The translations under genes and the position numbers were made by a program. The notes under the pieces are model-generated. The model searched no databases and was not told the origin of the DNA. It saw only the letters and a program-made list of their open reading frames with translations. Shown here in pieces: positions 58,030 through 64,000 of a stretch of DNA of 64,000 nt (position 1 is the first letter of the stretch; each line of letters starts with the position of its first letter). This DNA is from Aeromonas encheleia (GTDB taxonomy: Bacteria > Pseudomonadota > Gammaproteobacteria > Enterobacterales > Aeromonadaceae). Location: positions 2,003,001 through 2,067,000 of the forward strand of contig NZ_LR134376.1 in assembly GCF_900637545.1 (NCBI RefSeq), in the 5' to 3' direction.

Positions 58030-58868
58030 GCTTCATCCTTGAAACGGGGGCGCCAGCTGGGGGGGCGTTTGTCGAAGAAGGCCTGCATCCCCTCCTGAGC
58101 CTCGAGTCCGACCCGCACCCGGGCTATGGTCTCGACGGTTTTCTCTTCATGAGGGGTAACCCCCTGCTCATCGATGGCGGCCAGCAGCCGCTTGGTCTCC
58201 TTCATCGCCTCCGGGCCGTTGCGGCACAGCCGCAGGGCGAGGGCGCGGCCCTCCGCCAGCAGCTGCGCCGGTTTGGCCAGCTGGTGCGCCACATGGAGGC
58301 GACAGGCGGTGATGGCATCGAACGGTTCGGCGCTCAGCATGTAGCGGCGCGCCTGACGCATGCCCATGGCGCGTACCACATAGGGGCTGATCACCGCCGG
58401 TACCAGCCCCAGGCTCACCTCGGAGAGGCAGAAGCGGGCATCGTCGCTGGCCAGCACTATGTCGCAGGCACAGACGAGGCCAAGGGCCCCGCCATAGGCG
58501 GCCCCTTGTACTAGGGCGAGGGTGGGGAAGGGCAGGGTGTCCAGGGTCTGCATCAGCCGCGCCAGCACCCTCGCATCCTCGCGGTTGTGCTCGAAGTCGG
58601 CGTGGGCCAGGCTGCGCATCCAGTCGAGATCGGCGCCGGCGCAGAAGTGCTTGCCCTCGGCCCGCAGCAGCAGGGCACGTGGCCGCTCGGCGAGGGGGTT
58701 GTCATGGTGGTGGACCAGCTCGTCGAGGCAGTCGAGCAGCCCCAGCATCAGCGCCGCATCGAAGGCGTTATGGCGGGCGGGGCGCGCCAGGATGAGCTCC
58801 GCCAGCGGGCCATGGCGTTCCAGCCGAAAACCGGCCTGGGGCAGATTGTCAAAGAGGGGGTCGGACAT
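58026..58868 (-). CDS. liuC: Methylglutaconyl-CoA hydratase (crotonase family)
   Basis: 280 residues from the ATG with AAGGAG upstream; the frame is open farther back but overlaps mccB without a ribosome site. Crotonase motifs: GKHFCAGADLDWM and QGAAYGGALGLVCACDIV, then FCLSEVSLGLVPAVIS with the catalytic Glu. Hydrates 3-methylglutaconyl-CoA to HMG-CoA. Its stop overlaps the start of the carboxylase gene downstream. Confidence 0.92.
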   Translation of the reverse strand: MSDPLFDNLPQAGFRLERHGPLAELILARPARHNAFDAALMLGLLDCLDELVHHHDNPLAERPRALLLRAEGKHFCAGADLDWMRSLAHADFEHNREDARVLARLMQTLDTLPFPTLALVQGAAYGGALGLVCACDIVLASDDARFCLSEVSLGLVPAVISPYVVRAMGMRQARRYMLSAEPFDAITACRLHVAHQLAKPAQLLAEGRALALRLCRNGPEAMKETKRLLAAIDEQGVTPHEEKTVETIARVRVGLEAQEGMQAFFDKRPPSWRPRFKDEA

Positions 58869-58878
58869 GCTGAACTCC

Positions 58879-60495
58879 TTACATCCGGAAGATGCCGTAT
58901 TGTTCTGGGCCAAGTTCGGCGCCCTGACAGGCCGCCAGCGCCAGGGCCAGCACGGTGCGGCTCTGGGCGGGATCGATGACGCCGTCATCCCACAGCCTTG
59001 CGCTGGCGTAGTAGGGGTGACCCTGTTGTTCATACTGGGCGATCACCGGCGCGCGTATGGCCTCGGCCTCCTGCTCGCTCACGCTTTTGCCCTCGGCCGC
59101 CAGCTTGTCGCGTCGCACCTGCACCAGCACCCCGGCTGCCTGCTCGCCCCCCATCACAGAGATGCGGCTGTTGGGCCAGCTGAACAGGAAGTCGGGCTCA
59201 TAGGCGCGGCCGCACATGCCGTAGTTGCCGGCGCCGAAGCTGCCGCCGACGATCAGGGTCAGCTTGGGCACCCGGCTGCAGGCCACGGCGGTGACCAGCT
59301 TGGCGCCGTGCTTGGCGATGCCCTCTTTCTCCGCCGCACTGCCCACCATGAAGCCGGTGATGTTCTGCAGGAACAGCAGGGGAATAGCACGCTTGTTGCA
59401 GAGCTGGATGAAGTGGGCGCCCTTCTGGGCGCTGTCGCTGTGCAGCACGCCGTTGTTGGCGAGGATCCCCACCGGCATGCCGCAGATGCGGGCAAAACCA
59501 GTCACCAGCGTGGTGCCGAACAGCGCCTTGAATTCGTCAAACTCGGAGCCGTCCACCAGGCGGGCGATGAGCTCCCTGGCGTCATAGGGGCGCTTGAGGC
59601 TGGTGCCCACCAGGCCGTAGATCTCCTCTATGGGGTAGCGGGGGTCGTCGTAGGTTGGGGCGGGTGGTGGCGGTGGCGCGCCCAGATTACTCACCCCTAA
59701 GTTGCGAACTAACGTGCGGGCGATGGCCAGCGCATGGGCATCGTCCTCGGCCAGGTGATCCGCCACCCCGGAGTGGGCGCAGTGCACCAGGGCGCCCCCC
59801 AGGGCCTCGGCGCTGATCTCCTCGCCGGTGGCGGCTCTGACCAGCGGTGGTCCCGCCAGGAAGATGGTGGCCTGCTCCCTGACCATGATGGATTCGTCGG
59901 CCATGGCGGGCACATAGGCGCCGCCGGCGGTGCAGAGCCCCATCACCACGGCGAGCTGGGGGATGTTTTGGGCCGACATGCGGGCCTGGTTGTAGAAGAT
60001 GCGGCCGAAGTGATCCCGATCGGGAAACACCTCGTCCTGCATGGGCAGGAAGGCACCGCCCGAATCCACCAGATAGAGGCAGGGGAGGCGCAGCCGCTCG
60101 GCGATGGCCTGGGCGCGCAGGTGTTTCTTCACGGTGAGCGGGTAGTAGGTGCCGCCCTTGACGGTGGCATCGTTCACCACCAGCAGGCAGAGCCGGCCCG
60201 CGATCTGGCCCAATCCCGTGATGATGCCGGCGGCGGGCACCGGCTCCTCATACACCTGCCAGGCGGCCAGGGCCGAGAGCTCGAGGAAGGGGGAGCCGGG
60301 ATCGAGCAGCCGATCGATGCGCTCGCGGGGCAGCAGCTTGCCGCGGGCCTGATGGCGGGCCTGATTAGCCGCGCCGCCTCCCAGGGCAATCTCGTCGAAG
60401 CGGGCGTTGAGATCGGCCACCAGGGCCTGCATGGCCTCCCGATTGGCGGCAAACTCGGCGCTCGCCGTGTCGAGGAGGGAGTGAATTTGACTCAT
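58879..60495 (-). CDS. liuB: Methylcrotonyl-CoA carboxylase, carboxyltransferase subunit
   Basis: 538 residues. Carboxyltransferase domains: [20 protein letters not shown] at the start, [30 protein letters not shown] and [14 protein letters not shown] with the oxyanion-type glycines, then [16 protein letters not shown]. Transfers carboxyl from biotin to methylcrotonyl-CoA. Its ATG overlaps the stop of the dehydrogenase gene upstream (ATGA). A proline run (PPPPPAP) sits in the linker near residue 275. Confidence 0.96.
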   Translation of the reverse strand: MSQIHSLLDTASAEFAANREAMQALVADLNARFDEIALGGGAANQARHQARGKLLPRERIDRLLDPGSPFLELSALAAWQVYEEPVPAAGIITGLGQIAGRLCLLVVNDATVKGGTYYPLTVKKHLRAQAIAERLRLPCLYLVDSGGAFLPMQDEVFPDRDHFGRIFYNQARMSAQNIPQLAVVMGLCTAGGAYVPAMADESIMVREQATIFLAGPPLVRAATGEEISAEALGGALVHCAHSGVADHLAEDDAHALAIARTLVRNLGVSNLGAPPPPPAPTYDDPRYPIEEIYGLVGTSLKRPYDARELIARLVDGSEFDEFKALFGTTLVTGFARICGMPVGILANNGVLHSDSAQKGAHFIQLCNKRAIPLLFLQNITGFMVGSAAEKEGIAKHGAKLVTAVACSRVPKLTLIVGGSFGAGNYGMCGRAYEPDFLFSWPNSRISVMGGEQAAGVLVQVRRDKLAAEGKSVSEQEAEAIRAPVIAQYEQQGHPYYASARLWDDGVIDPAQSRTVLALALAACQGAELGPEQYGIFRM

Positions 60496-61640
60496 GTGTT
60501 CTCTCCCATCAACTCGCGGCCGATCAGCCAGCGGCGGATCTCCGAGGTGCCGGCGCCAATCTCGTACAGCTTGGCGTCCCGCAGCAGCCGGCCGGTGGGG
60601 TATTCGTTGATGTAGCCGTTGCCGCCCAGCAGCTGGATGGCGTCCAGCGCCATCTGGGTGGCGTTCTCGGCGGCAAGCAGGATGGCGGCGGCGCAATCCT
60701 TGCGGCTGGTGTGGCCGAGATCGCAGTCGCTCGCCACCGAATAGACCAGGGCGCGGCTGCTGGCGAGGCGGGTATACATGTCAGCCAGCTTGCCCTGCAC
60801 CAGCTGGAACTCACCGATGGCCTGGCCAAACTGCTTGCGCTCGCGCACATAGGGCAACACCACGTCCAGGCAGGCCTGCATGATGCCGAGGGGCCCCGCC
60901 GCCAGCACGATGCGCTCGTAGTCCAGCCCGCTCATCAGCACCCGGGCCCCGCCGTGCAGGGCACCGAGCAGGTTCTGTTTCGGGATCCTGCACTCCTCGA
61001 ACACCAGCTCGCAGGTGCTGGAGCCGCGCATACCGAGCTTGTCGAGCTTCTGGGCCGTGGTAAAGCCAGGCGTGCCCGCCTCGACGATGAAGGCCGATAT
61101 TCCTTTGGCGCCGGCCTTGGCATCGGTCTTGGCATAGATGACGAAGGTGTCGGCGTCCGGGCCGTTGGTGATCCACATCTTGGTGCCGTTGAGCACGAAG
61201 TGATCGCCCCTGGCCTCCGCCGTCAGGCGCATGCTGACCACGTCGGAGCCGGCTCCCGGCTCGCTCATGGCCAGCGCCCCCACGTGCTTGCCGCTGACGA
61301 GATCAGGCAAGTAACGCGCCTTCTGATCGGGGGTGCCGTGACGGTGGATCTGGTTGATGCAGAGGTTGGAGTGGGCGCCGTAGGAGAGGCCGACCGAGGC
61401 GCTGGCACGGCTCACCTGCTCCATCACCAGCACGTGGGCGAGGTAGCCGAGGCCGACCCCGTCATACTCCTCCGCCACCGTGATGCCGTGCAGCCCGAGC
61501 TCGCCCATCAGGGGCCAGAGGTCGCGCGGGAAGGCGTTGCTGTGGTCAATCTCGCTGGCGCGGGGCGCTATCACCTTCTGGCAGAAGGCCTCGACCTGTT
61601 CGGTCAGGGCGCGGAGGGTCTCATCCATCAGGGCATGCAT
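60492..61640 (-). CDS. liuA: Isovaleryl-CoA dehydrogenase
   Basis: 382 residues, acyl-CoA dehydrogenase fold. FAD-binding [13 protein letters not shown] and [16 protein letters not shown], then LDYERIVLA with the isovaleryl-type Glu, and the C-terminal [20 protein letters not shown]. Oxidises isovaleryl-CoA to 3-methylcrotonyl-CoA, passing electrons to ETF. First gene of the liu operon; AGGAGAG precedes the ATG. Confidence 0.95.
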   Translation of the reverse strand: MHALMDETLRALTEQVEAFCQKVIAPRASEIDHSNAFPRDLWPLMGELGLHGITVAEEYDGVGLGYLAHVLVMEQVSRASASVGLSYGAHSNLCINQIHRHGTPDQKARYLPDLVSGKHVGALAMSEPGAGSDVVSMRLTAEARGDHFVLNGTKMWITNGPDADTFVIYAKTDAKAGAKGISAFIVEAGTPGFTTAQKLDKLGMRGSSTCELVFEECRIPKQNLLGALHGGARVLMSGLDYERIVLAAGPLGIMQACLDVVLPYVRERKQFGQAIGEFQLVQGKLADMYTRLASSRALVYSVASDCDLGHTSRKDCAAAILLAAENATQMALDAIQLLGGNGYINEYPTGRLLRDAKLYEIGAGTSEIRRWLIGRELMGENT

Positions 61641-61699
61641 CCTTGCTCTCCTTTATATCAAGCGGTTGGTACTCACCGGCAACGTTGCCAATGGCAACA

Positions 61700-61716
61700 A
61701 ACTGGTCAGTCCATTC
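61700..61716. promoter_or_regulatory. FadR-like site in the liu/mms divergent region
   Basis: AACTGGTCAGTCCATTC agrees with AACTGGTCNGACCAGTT at most positions; the left half is perfect. It is 60 bp before the liuA start and 12 bp from the LiuR palindrome. The neighbouring perfect palindrome GGCAACGTTGCC (61678-61689) may be another operator. Confidence 0.4.
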
Positions 61717-61727
61717 ATGGGTTAAGT

Positions 61728-61749
61728 TTACGTTAGCGTAAACGTAAAT
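61728..61749. promoter_or_regulatory. LiuR-type operator
   Basis: An 8-bp inverted repeat, TTTACGTT ... AACGTAAA with six bases between, matches the TTTACGT-type motif described for LiuR of gamma-proteobacteria. It sits between the divergent liuA (leucine) and mmsA (valine) genes, 88 bp and 134 bp from their starts, so it may control both. The MerR-type long-spacer -35/-10 cannot be assigned with confidence. Confidence 0.7.
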
Positions 61750-61882
61750 TGATTGTTAGTCTAAGGTAAATTCGTTGAGCGGTGGCGGCAAGCGGTGCAT
61801 CCCCCTCGAACGGTCGAACGCAAGGAGTGAACAGCATGATCAGCAAGTGCAGATCTTGGCCTAGCGGCAAGAGGGGGGCAGC

Positions 61883-63394
61883 ATGAGTCACCAACACACC
61901 CAGTACGGCGACCTGCCGCTCTATATAGGCGGTCAGGCCCATGCCTCCGAGAGCCAGGCATGGATCGAGGTGACCAACCCGGCGGATCAGAGCCTGCTGG
62001 CGCGCCTGCCCATGGCCACCCCGGCCGAGGTCGAGCTGGCGGTGCGTTGCGCCCACGACGCCTACCTGCTGTGGCGGGAGGTGCCGGCGCCTGAGCGGGC
62101 CAGGGTCATGTTCAACTACCAGCATCTGCTCAAGACCCATCATGACGAGCTGGCCGAGTTGCTGGCCCAGGAGACCGGCAAGAACCTGGCGGATGCCAAG
62201 GGGGATGTCTGGCGTGGCATCGAGGTGGTGGAGCAGGCCTGTGCCATCGCCAGCCAGACCATGGGGGAGACCATGGGCAACGTGGCGCGCCGGGTCGACG
62301 GTCACTCCTGGGTGCAGTCGCTCGGGGTCTGCGTCGGCATCACCCCGTTCAACTTCCCCGCCATGATACCGCTGTGGATGTTTCCGCTGGCGGTCGCCTG
62401 TGGCAACGGCTTCGTGCTCAAGCCCTCGGAGCAGGATCCGCTCACCCCCATGCGGCTGGCCGAGCTGTTCACCGAGGCGGGGGCCCCCAAGGGCATCCTC
62501 TCGGTGGTGCACGGCGGCGCCGAGCAGGTGGATGCGCTGATCACCCATCCGGATGTGAAGGCGGTCAGCTTCGTCGGCTCTGCCCGGGTCGGGGCCCACG
62601 TCTATCGCACCGCCACCGATCACCTCAAGCGCGCCCAATGCTTCGTCGGCGCCAAGAATCACATGGTGATCATGCCCGATGCCAACAAGGGGCAGGTGCT
62701 GAGCAACCTGGTGGGGGCCGGGGTCGGCGCTGCCGGCCAGCGCTGCATGGCCATCAGCGTGGCGGTGTTCGTGGGCGGTGCCCGGGAGTGGATCCCGGAG
62801 CTGGCCGCCGAATTTGCCAAAGTCAGGCCCGGGATCTGGCACGATCCGCAAGCGGCCTATGGCCCCCTCATCAGCCCTGAGGCCAAGGTGCGGGTGGAGA
62901 ACCTGATCGAGGTGGGGATCAGCGAGGGTGCCGAGTGCCTGCTCGATGGCCGCTTCTGTGACGTGGCTGGTTATCCGGTGGGCAACTGGGTGGGGCCGAC
63001 CCTGTTTCGCGGCGTGACCCCCGAGATGCGCATCTATAAAGAGGAGATCTTCGGCCCCGTGCTCGCCTGCCTGGAGGTTGCGGATCTGGACGAGGCGCTC
63101 GCCCTCATCAACAACAACCCCTATGGCAACGGCACCTCCATCTTCACCGGCTGCGGCGCCGCGGCCCGCAAGTTCCGCCACGAGGTGGCGGTGGGCCAGG
63201 TGGGGATCAATGTGCCAATTCCGGTGCCGCTGCCGTTCTTCTCCTTCACCGGCTGGCGCGGCTCCTTCTACGGGGACTTGCACGCTTACGGCAAGCAGGC
63301 GGTGCGCTTCTACACCGAGACCAAGACGGTGACCGAGCGCTGGTTCGACGAGGACATTCCGCACGGCCCCAATATGACCATCAGCCTGCGCTGA
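61883..63394 (+). CDS. mmsA: CoA-acylating methylmalonate-semialdehyde dehydrogenase
   Basis: 503 residues. Aldehyde dehydrogenase family: substrate/cofactor segments [19 protein letters not shown] and [10 protein letters not shown]. The catalytic Cys lies in AGQRCMA. The MMSDH-specific end ([20 protein letters not shown]) is present. Oxidises methylmalonate semialdehyde to propionyl-CoA in valine degradation. Its ATG follows GGGGGCAGC; no strong Shine-Dalgarno beyond that. Probably in one unit with the dehydrogenase that follows. Confidence 0.95.
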   Translation: MSHQHTQYGDLPLYIGGQAHASESQAWIEVTNPADQSLLARLPMATPAEVELAVRCAHDAYLLWREVPAPERARVMFNYQHLLKTHHDELAELLAQETGKNLADAKGDVWRGIEVVEQACAIASQTMGETMGNVARRVDGHSWVQSLGVCVGITPFNFPAMIPLWMFPLAVACGNGFVLKPSEQDPLTPMRLAELFTEAGAPKGILSVVHGGAEQVDALITHPDVKAVSFVGSARVGAHVYRTATDHLKRAQCFVGAKNHMVIMPDANKGQVLSNLVGAGVGAAGQRCMAISVAVFVGGAREWIPELAAEFAKVRPGIWHDPQAAYGPLISPEAKVRVENLIEVGISEGAECLLDGRFCDVAGYPVGNWVGPTLFRGVTPEMRIYKEEIFGPVLACLEVADLDEALALINNNPYGNGTSIFTGCGAAARKFRHEVAVGQVGINVPIPVPLPFFSFTGWRGSFYGDLHAYGKQAVRFYTETKTVTERWFDEDIPHGPNMTISLR

Positions 63395-63526
63395 GCGGCG
63401 ATCAGTGGTACTGAGCTGACGCCGATCGAGGAAAGAGCTCGGCAGGCTCGGAACCAGATCATAGGCCGGCACCGAGCGACAGATGGCAGCGACAGATAAA
63501 CCAAGGACAACGAGGAAGCGAACGAG

Positions 63527-64000
63527 ATGGATTTTACCCTGACCGAGGATCAGCAGGCCTACATGGAGGCCGCCACCGCCTTTGCCAATGAGGCGCTCAA
63601 ACCCCATGCCGCGCGCTGGGACAGGGAGCACGAGTTTCCCATTGCCACCATCAAGCAGGCGGCCGCGCTCGGCTTTTGCGGCCTCTATACCCCGGAGCAG
63701 TACGGCGGGCTCGCGCTGCCAAGGCTGGATGCCAGCCTCATCTTCGAGCGCCTGGCCATGGGCTGCACCTCCACCACCGCCTACCTCACCATCCACAACA
63801 TGGTGAGCTGGATGCTGGGCAGCTGGCTGCCCAGCGACGTGGCCGAGCAGTGGGTGCCGAGGCTCGCCAGCGGCGAGTGGCTGGGCTCTTACTGCCTCAC
63901 CGAGCCGGGGGCGGGATCGGACGCTGCGGCCCTCAAGACCCGCGCGGTGCGGGACGGCGATGACTACCTCATCGACGGCAACAAGGTGTTCATCTCGGGG
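63527..64000 (+). CDS. Acyl-CoA dehydrogenase (isobutyryl-CoA dehydrogenase type), 3' end outside window
   Basis: The first 158 residues are visible, MDFTLTEDQQAYMEAA onwards, with GAGG-containing sequence before the ATG. Acyl-CoA dehydrogenase N-terminal helical domain, then the FAD/substrate segment CLTEPGAGSDAAALKTRA. By position after mmsA it is the likely isobutyryl-CoA dehydrogenase of valine breakdown. Chain-length specificity cannot be judged without the catalytic C-terminal half. Confidence 0.88.
   Translation, partial: MDFTLTEDQQAYMEAATAFANEALKPHAARWDREHEFPIATIKQAAALGFCGLYTPEQYGGLALPRLDASLIFERLAMGCTSTTAYLTIHNMVSWMLGSWLPSDVAEQWVPRLASGEWLGSYCLTEPGAGSDAAALKTRAVRDGDDYLIDGNKVFISG

Overview
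The window is about 62-65% G+C by eye, densely coded and syntenic with gamma-proteobacteria (guaB-guaA, tig-clpP-clpX-lon-hupB-ppiD, mfd next to lolCDE). The overall gene set (extracellular amylase, tpm, sixA, ytfK, actP/yjcH with a DUF294 and exonuclease pair, mtfA, satP, a leucine/valine degradation cluster) fits the genus Aeromonas or a close relative. This is inferred from gene content and protein resemblance, not from a database search. I saw no rRNA, tRNA, CRISPR array, integrase or insertion sequence.

Layout. 1-2574: 3' part of a secreted multidomain alpha-amylase. 2575-3783: YitT-type membrane protein behind what looks like an NtrC/sigma-54 control region. 4059-7193: guaB-guaA. 7259-11505: the only clearly foreign, AT-richer block. 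It sits just after the 3' end of guaA and carries a frameshifted ~1200-residue membrane P-loop NTPase (KAP/YobI-like), followed by a remnant of an O6-methylguanine methyltransferase gene. 11506-13691: a leucine-rich-repeat protein kinase and tpm. 13758-13962: an FNR-box promoter and terminator enclosing an apparent small RNA of FnrS type. 13983-26046: an M16 protease, sixA, ytfK, a DMT exporter, an orphan OppA-like protein, fbp, mfd and a PilZ-like gene. 26123-30546: lolCDE, yfbR, yccF. 30976-39412: the protein quality-control block tig, clpP, clpX, lon (with a sigma-32 promoter), hupB, ppiD. 39497-39603: a 9-bp tandem repeat between two terminators. 39680-50696: ybiT, the acetate uptake genes actP/yjcH, an exonuclease and DUF294 pair, a crotonase with a FadR-like site, an alanine/glycine symporter, GNAT, mtfA, satP. 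51260-54157: a large AsmA-like DUF748 protein. 54503-64000: leucine/isovalerate catabolism (liuR, HMG-CoA lyase, methylcrotonyl-CoA carboxylase, methylglutaconyl-CoA hydratase, isovaleryl-CoA dehydrogenase) diverging from the valine genes mmsA and an acyl-CoA dehydrogenase.

How the genes work together. The liu operon converts isovaleryl-CoA to acetoacetate and acetyl-CoA. The divergent genes take isobutyryl-CoA towards propionyl-CoA. A LiuR-type palindrome and a FadR-like site lie between the two units. actP, yjcH and satP import acetate, and fbp and mtfA concern carbon flow between glycolysis and gluconeogenesis. The tig-to-ppiD block is protein folding and proteolysis from ribosome to periplasm.

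Most unusual points: (i) the candidate FnrS small RNA with an FNR site at exactly -41.5; (ii) an ~86-bp tandem triplication of the start of liuR, forming a 58-codon ORF whose stop overlaps the liuR start; (iii) the frameshifted KAP/YobI-like NTPase at guaA with the broken methyltransferase gene beside it; (iv) the NtrC/sigma-54 architecture in front of the YitT-like gene.
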